Below, in pieces: positions 15,233 through 28,400 of a stretch of 64,000 nt of DNA; the first letter of the stretch is position 1, and each line of letters starts with the position of its first letter. The translations under genes were made by a program, and so were the position numbers. The stretch comes from Lineus longissimus (Eukaryota; Nemertea; Pilidiophora; Heteronemertea; Lineidae): NCBI RefSeq assembly GCF_910592395.1, contig NC_088311.1:16062501-16126500 (forward strand). Reading direction: 5' to 3'. The notes under the pieces are model-generated. The model saw nothing but the letters and a program-made list of their open reading frames with translations, did no database searches and was not told the origin of the DNA.

Positions 15233-18200
15233 TCGCCATGCTTCAACGGGTGGGTGATAATACCATCGCTAACCCACAACCTCGCCATGCTTCAACGGGT
15301 GGGTGATAATACCATCGCTAACCCACAACCTCGCCATGCTTCAATGGGTGGGTGATAATACCATCGCTAACCTGTAACCTCGCCATTCCTCAACGGGTGG
15401 GTGATAATACCATCGCTAACCCACAACCTCGCCATGCTTCAACGGGTGGGTGATAATACCATCGCTAACCCACAACCTCGCTATGCTTCAATGGGTGGGT
15501 GATAATACCATCGCTAACCTGTAACCTCGTCATTCCTCAACGGGTGGGTGATAATACCATCGCTAACCTGTAACCTCGCCATTCCTCAAAGGGTCGGTGA
15601 TAATACCATCGCTAACCCACAACCTCGCCATGCTTCAATGGGTGGGTGATAATACCATCGCTAACCTGTAACCTCGTCTTTTCTCAACGGGTGGGTGATA
15701 ATACCATCGCTAACCCACAACCTCGCCATGCTTCAACGGGTGGGTGATAATACCATCACTAACCCACAACCTCGCCATGCTTCAACGGGTGGGTGATAAT
15801 ACCATCGCTAACCCACAACCTCGCCATGCTTCAATGGGTGGGTGATAATACCATCGCTAACCTGTAACCTCGCCATTCCTCAACGGGTGGGTGATAATAC
15901 CATCGCTAACCCACAACCTCGCCATGCCTTAACGGGTGGGTGATAATACCATCGCTAACCCACAACCTCGCCATGCTTCAATGGGTGGATGATAATACCA
16001 TCGCTAACCTGTAACCTCGCCATTCCTCAACGGGTGGGTGATAATACCATCGCTGACCCACAACCTAGCCATGCTTCAACGGGTTGGTGATAATACCATC
16101 ACTAACCTGTAACCTCGCCATTCCTTAACGGGTGGGTGATAATACCATCGCTAACACACAACCTCGCCATGCTTCAACGGGTGGGTGATAATACCATCGC
16201 TAACCTGTAACCTCGTCATTCCTCAACGGGTGGGTGATAATACCATCGCTAACCCACAACCTCGCCATGCTTCAACGGCTGGGTGATAATACCATCGCTA
16301 ACCCACAACCTCGCCATGCTTCAACGGGTGGGTGATAATACCATCGCTAACCCACAACCTCGCCATGCTACAATGGGTGGGTGATAATTCCATCGCTAAC
16401 CTGTAACCTCGCCATTCCTCAACGGGTGGGTGATAATACCATCGCTAACCCACAACCTCGCCATGCTTCAACGGGTGGGTGATAATACCATCGCTAACCC
16501 ACAACCTCGCCATGCTTCAACGGGTGGGTGATAATACCATCGCTAACCTGTAACCTCGTCATTCCTCAACGGGTGGGTGATAATACCATCGCTAACCCAC
16601 AACCTCGCCATGCTTCAACGGGTGGGTGATAATACCATTGCTAACCCGCAACCTCGCCATGTTTCAACGGGTGGGTGATAATACCATCGCTAACCTGTTA
16701 CCTCGCCATTCCTCAACGGGTGGGTGATAATACCATCGCTAACCCACAACCTCGCTATGCTTCAACGGGTGGGTGATAATACCATCGCTAACCTGTAACC
16801 TCGCCATGCTTCAACGGGTGGCTGATAATACCATCACTAACCTGTTACCTCGCCATTCCTCAACGGGTGGGTGATAATACCATCGCTAACCCACAACCTC
16901 CCCATGCTTCAACGGGTGGCTGATAATACAATCGCTAACCCACAACCTCGCCATGCTTCAATGGGTGGGTGATAATGCCATCGCTAACCTGTAACCTCGC
17001 CATTCCTCAACGGGTGGGTGATAATACCATCGCTAACCCACAACCTCGCCATGCTTCAACGGGTGGGTGATAATACCATCGCTAACCTGTAACCTCGTTA
17101 TTCCTCAACGGGTGGGTGATAATACCATCGCTAACCCACAACCTCGCCATGCTTCAACGGGTGGGTGATAATACCATCTCTAACCCACAACCTCGCCATG
17201 CTTCAATGGGTGGGTGATAATACCATCGCTAACCTGTAACCTCGCCATTCCTCAACGTGTGGGTGATAATACCATTGCTAACCCGCAACCTCGCCATGTT
17301 TCAACGGGTGGATGATAATACCATCGCTAACCTGTTACCTCGCCATTCCTCAACGGGTGGGTGATAATACCATCGCTAACCCACAACCTCGCCATGCTTC
17401 AACGGGTGGGTGATAATACCATCGCTAACCTGTAACCTCGCCATGCTTCAACGGGTGGCTGATAATACCATCGCTAACCTGTAACCTCGCCATTCCTCAA
17501 TGGGTGGGTGATAATACCATCGCTAACCCACAACCTCGCCATGCTTCAACGGGTGGGTGATAATACAATCGCTAATCCACAACCTCGCCATGCTTCAATG
17601 GGTGGGTGATAATACCATCGATAACCTGTAACCTCGCCATTCCTCAACGGGTGGGTGATAATACCATCGCTAACCCACAACCTCGCCATGCTTCAACGGG
17701 TGGGTGATAATACAACCGCTAACCCACAACCTCGCCATGCTTCAATGGGTGGGTGATAATACCATCGCTAACCTGTAACCTCGCCATTCCTCAACGGGTG
17801 GGTGATAATACCATCGCTAACCCACAACCTCGCCATGCTTCAACGGGTGGGTGATAATACCATCGCTAACCTGTAACCTCGTCATTCCTCAACGGGTGGG
17901 TGATAATACCATCGCTCACCCAGAACCTCGCCATGCTTCAACGGGTAGGTGAAAATACTATTGATAACCCACAACCTCGCCATGCTTCAACGGGTGGGTG
18001 ATAATACCATCCCTTACCCGCAACCTCGCCATGTTTCAACGGGTGGGTGATAATACCATCGCTAACCCACAACCCCGCCATGCTTCAACGGGTGGGTGAT
18101 AATACCATCGCTAACCTGTAACCTTGCCATGCTTCAACGGGTGGGTGATAATACCATCGCTTACCTGTAACCTCGCCATTCCTCAACGGGTGGGTAATAA

Positions 18201-19779
18201 TACCATCGCTAACCCACAACCTCGCCATGCTTCAACGGGTGGGTGATAATACCATCGCTAACCCACAACCTCGCCATGCTTCAATGGGTGGGTGATAATA
18301 CCATCGCTAACCTGTAATCTCGCCATTCCTCAACGGGTGGGTGATAATACCATCGCTAACCCACAACCTCGCCATGCTTCAACGGTTGGGTGATAATACC
18401 ATCACTAACCTGTAACCTCGCCATTCCTCAACGGGTGGGTGATAATACCATCGCTAACCCACAACCTCACCATGCTTCAACGGTTGGGTGATAATACCAT
18501 CGCTAACCTGTAACCTCGTCATTCCTCAACGGGTGGGTGATAATACCATCGCTAACCCACAACCTCGCCATGCTTCAACGGCTTGGTGATAATACCATCG
18601 CTAACCCACAACCTCGCCATGCTTCAACGGGTGGGTGATAATACCATTGCTAACCCGCAACCTCGCCATGTTTCAACGGGTGGATGATAATACCATCGCT
18701 AACCTAGTACCTCACCATTCCTCAACGGGTGGGTGATAATACCATCGCTAACCCACAACCTCGCCATGCTTCAACGGGTGGGTGATAATACCATCGCTAA
18801 CCTGTAACCTCGCCATGCTTCAACGGGTGGCTGATAATACCATCGCTAACCTGTAACCTCGCCATTCCTCAACGGGTGGGTGATAATACCATCGCTAACC
18901 CACAACCTCGCCATGCTTCAACGGGTGGGTGATAATACAATCGCTAACCCACAACCTCGCCATGCTTCAATGGGTGGGTGATAATACCATCGATAACCTG
19001 TAACCTCGCCATTCCTCAACGGGTGGGTTATAATACCATCGCTAACCCACAACCTCGCCATGCTTCAACGGGTGGGTGATAATACCATCGCTAACCTGTA
19101 ACCTCGTCATTCCTCAACGGGTGGGTGATAATACCATCGCTAACCCACAACCTCGCCATGCTTCAACGGGTGGGTGAAAATACTATCGATAACCTGTTAC
19201 CTCGCCATTCCTCAACGGGTGGGTGATAATACCATCGCTAACCCACAACCTCGCTATGCTTCAACGGGTGGGTGATAATACCATCGCTAACCTGTAACCT
19301 CGCCATGCTTCAACGGGTGGCTGATAATACCATCGCTAACCTGTAACCTCGCCATTCCTCAACGGGTGGGTGATAATACCATCGCTAACCCACAACCTCG
19401 CCATGTTTCAACGGGTGGGTGATAATACCATCGCTAACCCACAACCTCGCCATGCTTCAACGGGTGGGTGATAATACCATCGCTAACCCACAACCTCGCC
19501 ATGCTTCAATGGGTGGGTGATAATACCATCGCTAACCTGTAATCTCGCCATTCCTCAACGGGTGGGTGATAATACCATCGCTAACCCACAACCTCGCCAT
19601 GCTTCAATGGGTGGGTGATAATACCATCGCTAACCTGTAACCTCGCCATTCCTCAACGGGTCGGTGATAATACCATCGCTAACCCACAACCTCGCCATGC
19701 TTCAACGGGTGTGTGATAATACCATCGCTAACCTGTAACCTCGTCATTCCTCAACGGGTGGGTGATAATACCATCGCTA

Positions 19780-22700
19780 ACCCACAACCTCGCCATGCTT
19801 CAACAGCTTGGTGATAATTCCATCGCTAACCTGTAACCTCGCCATTCCTCAACGGGTGGGTGATAATACCATCGCTAACCCACAACCTCGCCATGCTTCA
19901 ACGGGTGGGTGATAATACCATCGCTAACCCACAACCTCGCCATGCTTCAACGGGTGGGTGATAATACCATCGCTAACCTGTAACCTCGTCATTCCTCAAC
20001 GGGTGGGTGATAATACCATCGCTAACCCACAACCTCGCCATGCTTCAACGGGTGGGTGATAATACCATTGCTAACCCGCAACCTCGCCATGTTTCAACGG
20101 GTGGGTGATAATACCATCGCTAACCTGTTACCTCGCCATTCCTCAACGGGTGGGTGATAATACCATCGCTAACCCACAACCTCGCTATGCTTCAACGGGT
20201 GGGTGATAATACCATCGCTAACCCACAACCTCGCCATGCTTCAACGGGTGGGTGATAATACAACCGCTAACCCACAACCTCGCCATGCTTCAATGGGTGG
20301 GTGATAATACCATCGCTAACCTGTAACCTCGCCATTCCTCAACGGGTGGGTGATAATACCATCGCTAACCCACAACCTCGCCATGCTTCAACGGTTGGGT
20401 GATAATACCATCGCTAACCTGTAACCTCGTCATTCCTCAACGGGTGGGTGATAATACCATCGCTCACCCAGAACCTCGCCATGCTTCAACGGGTGGGTGA
20501 TAATACCATCGCTAACCTGTAACCTCGCCATTCCTCAACGGGTGGGTGATAATACCATCGCTAACCCACAACCTCGCCATGCTTCAATGGGTGGGTGATA
20601 ATTCCATCGCTAACCTGTAACCTCGCCATTCCTCAACGGGTGGGTGATAATACCATCGCTAACCCACAACCTCGCCATGCTTCAACGGGTGGGTGATAAT
20701 ACCATCGCTAACCCACAACCTCGCCATGCTTCAACGGGTGGGTGATAATACCATCGCTAACCCACAACCTCGCCATGCTTCAACGGGTGGGTGATAATAC
20801 CATCGCTAACCTATAACCTCGTCATTCCTCAACGGGTGGGTGATAATACCATCGCTAACCCACAACCTCGCCATGCTTCAACGGGTGGGTGATAATACCA
20901 TCGCTAACCTGTAACCTCGCCATTCCTCAACGGGTGGGTGATAATACCATCGCTAACCCACAACCTCGCCATGCTTCAACGGGTGGGTGATAATACAATC
21001 GCTAACCCACAACCTCGCCATGCTTCAATGGGTGGGTGATAATACCATCGATAACCTGTAACCTCGCCATTCCTCAACGGGTGGGTGATAATACCATCGC
21101 TAACCCACAACCTCGCCATGCTTCAACGGGTGGGTGATAATACCATCGCTAACCTGTAACCTCGTCATTCCTCAAAGGGTGGGTGATAATACCATCGCTA
21201 ACCCACAACCTCGCCATGCTTCAACGGGTGGGTGAAAATACTATCGATAACCCACAACCTCGCCATGCTTCAACGGGTGGGTGATAATACCATCGCTAAC
21301 CTGTAACCTCGTCATTCCTCAACGGGTGGGTGATAATACCATCGCTAACCCACAACCTCGCCATGCTTCAACAGCTTGGTGATAATACCATCGCTAACCC
21401 ACAACCTCGCCATGCTTCAATGGGTGGGTGATCATAACATCGCTAACCTGTAACCTCGCCATTCCTCAACCGGTGGGTGATAATACCATCGCTAAACCAC
21501 AACCTCGCCATGCTTCAACGGGTGGGTGATAAACCATCGCTAACCTGTAACCTCGTCATTCCTCAACGGGTGGGAGATAATACCATTGCTAACCCACAAC
21601 CTCGCCATGCTTCAACGGGTGGGTGATAATACCATCGCTAACCAACAACCTCGCCATGTTTCAACGGGTGGGTGATAATACCATCGCTAACCCACAACCT
21701 CGCCATGCTTCAACGGGTGGGTGATAATACCATCGCTAACCCACAACCTCACCATGCTTCAATGGGTGGGTGATAATACCATCGCTAACCTGTAATCTCG
21801 CCATTCCTCAACGGGTGGGTGATAATACCATCGCTAACCCACAACCTCGCCATGCTTCAATGGGTGGGTGATAATACCATCGCTAACCTGTAACCTCGCC
21901 ATTCCTCAACGGGTGGGTGATAATACCATCGCTAACCAACAACCTCGCCATGCTTCAACGGGTGTGTGATAATACCATCGCTAACCTGTAACCTCGTCAT
22001 TCCTCAACGGGTGGGTGATAATACCATCGCTAACCCACAACCTCGCCATGCTTCAACAGCTTGGTGATAATTCCATCGCTAACCTGTAACCTCGCCATTC
22101 CTCAACGGGTGGGTGATAATACCATCGCTAACCCACAACCTCGCCATGCTTCAACGGGTGGGTGATAATACCATCGCTAACCCACAACCTCGCCATGCTT
22201 CAATGGGTGGGTGATAATACCATCGCTAACCTGTAACCTCGCCATTCCCCAACGGGTGGGTGATAATACCATCGCTAACCCACAACCTCGCCATGCTTCA
22301 ACGGGTGGGTGATAATACCATTGCTAACCCGCAACCTCGCCATGTTTCAACGGGTGGGTGATAATACCATCGCTAACCTGTTACCTCGCCATTCCTCAAC
22401 GGGTGGGTGATAATACCATCGCTAACCCACAACCTCGCTATGCTTCAACGGGTGGGTGATAATACCATCGCTAACCCACAACCTCGCCATGCTTCAACGG
22501 GTGGGTGATAATACAACCGCTAACCCACAACCTCGCCATGCTTCAATGGGTGGGTGATAATACCATCGCTAACCTGTAACCTCGCCATTCCTCAACGGGT
22601 GGGTGATAATACCATCGCTAACCCACAACCTCGCCATGCTTCAACGGGTGGGTGATAATACCATCGCTAACCTGTAACCTCGTCATTCCTCAACGGGTGG

Positions 22701-24240
22701 GTGATAATACCATCGCTCACCCAAAACCTCGCCATGCTTCAACGGGTGGGTGATAATACCATCGCTAACCTGTAACCTCGCCATTCCTCAACGGGTGGGT
22801 GATAATACCATCGCTAACCCACAACCTCGCCATGCTTCAATGGGTGGGTGATAATTCCATCGCTAACCTGTAACCTCGCCATTCCTCAACGGGTGGGTGA
22901 TAATACCATCGCTAACCCACAACCTCGCCATGCTTCAACGGGTGGGTGATAATACCATCGCTAACCCACAACCTCGCCATGCTTCAACGGGTGGGTGATA
23001 ATACCATCGCTAACCCACAACCTCGCCATGCTTCAACGGGTGGGTGATAATACCATCGCTAACCTATAACCTCGTCATTCCTCAACGGGTGGGTGATAAT
23101 ACCATCGCTAACCCACAACCTCGCCATGCTTCAACGGGTGGGTGATAATACCATCGCTAACCTGTAACCTCGCCATTCCTCAACGGGTGGGTGATAATAC
23201 CATCGCTAACCCACAACCTCGCCATGCTTCAATGGGTGGGTGATAATTCCATCGCTAACCTGTAACCTCGCCATTCCTCAACGGGTGGGTGATAATACCA
23301 TCGCTAACCCACAACCTCGCCATGCTTCAACGGGTGGGTGATAATACCATCGCTAACCCACAACCTCGCCATGCTTCAACGGGTGGGTGATAATACCATC
23401 GCTAACCTGTAACCTCGTCATTCCTCAACGGGTGGGTGATAATACTATCGCTAACCCACAACCTCGCCATGCTTCAACGGGTGGGTGATAATACCATTGC
23501 TAACCCGCAACCTCGCCATGTTTCAACGGGTGGGTGATAATACCATCGCTAACCTGTTACCTCGCCATTCCTCAACGGGTGGGTGATAATACCATCGCTA
23601 ACCCACAACCTCGCTATGCTTCAACGGGTGGGTGATAATACCATCGCTAACCTGTAACCTCGCCATGCTTCAACGGGTGGCTGATAATACCATCGCTAAC
23701 CTGTAACCTCGCCATTCCTCAACGGGTGGGTGATAATACCATCGCTAACCCACAACCTCGCCATGCTTCAACGGGTGGCTGATAATACAATCGCTAACCC
23801 ACAACCTCGCCATGCTTCAATGGGTGGGTGATAATGCCATCGCTAACCTGTAACCTCGCCATTCCTCAACGGGTGGGTGATAATACCATCGCTAACCCAC
23901 AACCTTGCCATGCTTCAACGGGTGGGTGATAATACCATCGCTAACCTGTAACCTCGCCATTCCTCAACGGGTGGGTGATAATACCATCGCTAACCCACAA
24001 CCTCGCCATGCTTCAACGGGTGGGTGATAATACCATCGCTAACCTGTAACCTCGTCATTCCTCAACGGGTGGGTGATAATACCATCGCTCACCCAAAACC
24101 TCGCCATGCTTCAACGGGTAGGTGATAATACCATCGCTAACCTGTAACCTCGCCATTCCTCAACGGGTGGGTGATAATACCATCGCTAACCCACAACCTC
24201 GCCATGCTTCAATGGGTGGGTGATAATTCCATCGCTAACC
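19780..24240. repeat. Higher-order repeat, 46 monomers (~2,254 bp)
   Basis: Private variants recur at a fixed distance of 2,253 bp (46 x 49 minus a 1-bp deletion near 21530). These are caacagcttggtgataattc at 19801 and 22054, gctcaccca at 20462 and 22715, and cctataacctcgtc at 20810 and 23063. Exact ends were not determined. Confidence 0.7.
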
Positions 24241-25440
24241 TGTAACCTCGCCATTCCTCAACGGGTGGGTGATAATACCATCGCTAACCCACAACCTCGC
24301 CATGCTTCAACGGGTGGGTGATAATACCATCGCTAACCCACAACCTCGCCATGCTTCAACGGGTGGGTGATAATACCATCGCTAACCCACAACCTCGCCA
24401 TGCTTCAACGGGTGGGTGATAATACCATCGCTAACCTATAACCTCGTCATTCCTCAACGGGTGGGTGATAATACCATCGCTAACCCACAACCTCGCCATG
24501 CTTCAACGGGTGGGTGATAATACCATCGCTAACCTGTAACCTCGCCATTCCTCAACGGGTGGGTGATAATACCATCGCTAACCCACAACCTCGCCATGCT
24601 TCAATGGGTGGGTGATAATTCCATCGCTAACCTGTAACCTCGCCATTCCTCAACGGGTGGGTGATAATACCATCGCTAACCCACAACCTCGCCATGCTTC
24701 AACGGGTGGGTGATAATACCATCGCTAACCCACAACCTCGCCATGCTTCAACGGGTGGGTGATAATACCATCGCTAACCTGTAACCTCGTCATTCCTCAA
24801 CGGGTGGGTGATAATACTATCGCTAACCCACAACCTCGCCATGCTTCAACGGGTGGGTGATAATACCATTGCTAACCCGCAACCTCGCCATGTTTCAACG
24901 GGTGGGTGATAATACCATCGCTAACCTGTTACCTCGCCATTCCTCAACGGGTGGGTGATAATACCATCGCTAACCCACAACCTCGCTATGCTTCAACGGG
25001 TGGGTGATAATACCATCGCTAACCTGTAACCTCGCCATGCTTCAACGGGTGGCTGATAATACCATCGCTAACCTGTAACCTCGCCATTCCTCAACGGGTG
25101 GGTGATAATACCATCGCTAACCCACAACCTCGCCATGCTTCAACGGGTGGCTGATAATACAATCGCTAACCCACAACCTCGCCATGCTTCAATGGGTGGG
25201 TGATAATGCCATCGCTAACCTGTAACCTCGCCATTCCTCAACGGGTGGGTGATAATACCATCGCTAACCCACAACCTTGCCATGCTTCAACGGGTGGGTG
25301 ATAATACCATCGCTAACCTGTAACCTCGCCATTCCTCAACGGGTGGGTGATAATACCATCGCTAACCCACAACCTCGCCATGCTTCAACGGGTGGGTGAT
25401 AATACCATCGCTAACCTGTAACCTCGTCATTCCTCAACGG
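22700..25440. repeat. Higher-order repeat, 28 monomers (1,372 bp), two copies
   Basis: gctcacccaaaacc occurs at 22715 and 24087, and cctataacctcgtc at 23063 and 24435. Both pairs are exactly 28 x 49 bp apart, and intervening variants (ggtggctgataatacaatcg, gataatgccatcg) repeat in the same order. It partly overlaps the second copy of the 46-monomer unit. Confidence 0.75.
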
Positions 25441-28400
25441 GTGGGTGATAATACCATCGCTAACCCACAACCTCACCATGCTTCAACGGGTGGGTGACAA
25501 TACCATCGCTAACCTGTAACCTCGCCATTCCTCAACGGGTGGGTGATAATACCATCGCTAACCCACAACCTCGCCATGCTTCAACGGGTGGGTGATAATA
25601 CCATCGCTAACCTGTAACCTCGTTATTCCTCAACGGGTGGGTGATAATACCATCGCTAACCCACAACCTCGCCATGCTTCAACGGGTGGGTGATAATACC
25701 ATCGCTAACCCACAACCTCGCCATGCTTCAATGGGTGGGTGATAATACCATCGCTAACCTGTAACCTCGCCATTCCTCAACGTGTGGGTGATAATACCAT
25801 TGCTAACCCGCAACCTCGCCATGTTTCAACGGGTGGATGATAATACCATCGCTAACCTGTTACCTCGCCATTCCTCAACGGGTGGGTGATAATACCATCG
25901 CTAACCCACAACCTCGCCATGCTTCAACGGGTGGGTGATAATACCATCGCTAACCTGTAACCTCGCCATGCTTCAACGGGTGGCTGATAATACCATCGCT
26001 AACCTGTAACCTCGCCATTCCTCAACGGGTGGGTGATAATACCATCGCTAACCCACAACCTCGCCATGCTTCAACGGGTGGGTGATAATACAATCGCTAA
26101 TGCACAACCTCGCCATGCTTCAATGGGTGGGTGATAATACCATCGATAACCTGTAACCTCGCCATTCCTCAACGGGTGGGTGATAATACCATCGCTAACC
26201 CACAACCTCGCCATGCTTCAACGGGTGGGTGATAATACCATCGCTAACCTGTAACCTCGTCATTCCTCAAAGGGTGGGTGATAATACCATCGCTAACCCA
26301 CAACCTCGCCATGCTTCAACGGGTGGGTGATAATACAACCGCTAACCCACAACCTCGCCATGCTTCAATGGGTGGGTGATAATACCATCGCTAACCTGTA
26401 ACCTCGCCATTCCTCAACGGGTGGGTGATAATACCATCGCTAACCCACAACCTCGCCATGCTTCAACGGGTGGGTGATAATACCATCGCTAACCTGTAAC
26501 CTCGTCATTCCTCAACGGGTGGGTGATAATACCATCGCTCACCCAGAACCTCGCCATGCTTCAACGGGTGGGTGATAATACCATCGCTAACCTGTAACCT
26601 CGCCATTCCTCAACGGGTGGGTGATAATACCATCGCTAACCCACAACCTCGCCATGCTTCAATGGGTGGGTGATAATTCCATCGCTAACCTGTAACCTCG
26701 CCATTCCTCAACGGGTGGGTGATAATACCATCGCTAACCCACAACCTCGCCATGCTTCAACGGGTGGGTGATAATACCATCGCTAACCCACAACCTCGCC
26801 ATGCTTCAACGGGTGGGTGATAATACCATCGCTAACCTGTAACCTCGTCATTCCTCAACGGGTGGGTGATAATACCATCGCTAACCCACAACCTCGCCAT
26901 GCTTCAACGGGTGGGTGATAATACCATTGCTAACCCGCAACCTCGCCATGTTTCAACGGGTGGGTGATAATACCATCGCTAACCTGTTACCTCGCCATTC
27001 CTCAACGGGTGGGTGATAATATCATCGCTAACCCACAACCTCGCTATGCTTCAACGGGTGGGTGATAATACCATCGCTAACCTGTAACCTCGCCATGCTT
27101 CAACGGGTGGCTGATAATACCATCACTAACCTGTTACCTCGCCATTCCTCAACGGGTGGGTGATAATACCATCGCTAACCCACAACCTCCCCATGCTTCA
27201 ACGGGTGGCTGATAATACAATCGCTAACCCACAACCTCGCCATGCTTCAATGGGTGGGTGATAATGCCATCGCTAACCTGTAACCTCGCCATTCCTCAAC
27301 AGGTGGGTGATAATACCATCGCTAACCCACAACCTCGCCATGCTTCAACGGGTGGGTGATAATACCATCGCTAACCTGTAACCTCGTTATTCCTCAACGG
27401 GTGGGTGATAATACCATCGCTAACCCACAACCTCGCCATGCTTCAACGGGTGGGTGATAATACCATCGCTAACCCACAACCTCACCATGCTTCAATGGGT
27501 GGGTGATAATACCATCGCTAACCTGTAACCTCGCCATTCCTCAACGTGTGGGTGATAATACCATTGCTAACCCGCAACCTCGCCATGTTTCAACGGGTGG
27601 ATGATAATACCATCGCTAACCTGTTACCTCGCCATTCCTCAACGGGTGGGTGATAATACCATCGCTAACCCACAACCTCGCCATGCTTCAACGGGTGGGT
27701 GATAATACCATCGCTAACCTGTAACCTCGCCATGCTTCAACGGGTGGCTGATAATACCATCGCTAACCTGTAACCTCGCCATTCCTCAACGGGTGGGTGA
27801 TAATACCATCGCTAACCCACAACCTCGCCATGCTTCAACGGGTGGGTGATAATACAATCGCTAATCCACAACCTCGCCATGCTTCAATGGGTGGGTGATA
27901 ATACCATCGATAACCTGTAACCTCGCCATTCCTCAACGGGTGGGTGATAATACCATCGCTAACCCACAACCTCGCCATGCTTCAACGGGTGGGTGATAAT
28001 ACCATCGCTAACCTGTAACCTCGTCATTCCTCAAAGGGTGGGTGATAATACCATCGCTAACCCACAACCTCGCCATGCTTCAACGGGTGGGTGATAATAC
28101 AACCGCTAACCCACAACCTCGCCATGCTTCAATGGGTGGGTGATAATACCATCGCTAACCTGTAACCTCGCCATTCCTCAACGGGTGGGTGATAATACCA
28201 TCGCTAACCCACAACCTCGCCATGCTTCAACGGGTGGGTGATAATACCATCGCTAACCTGTAACCTCGTCATTCCTCAACGGGTGGGTGATAATACCATC
28301 GCTCACCCAGAACCTCGCCATGCTTCAACGGGTAGGTGAAAATACTATTGATAACCCACAACCTCGCCATGCTTCAACGGGTGGGTGATAATACCATCCC

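Noticed and set aside
15167-15355. 62-codon open frame at the start of the array, and similar 64-codon frames at 56804 and 60130
   Set aside because: They are translations of satellite monomers. A 49-bp unit cycles through all frames and meets a stop within about 150 bp; the longer frames at 56804 and 60130 exist only because of a 5-bp deletion.
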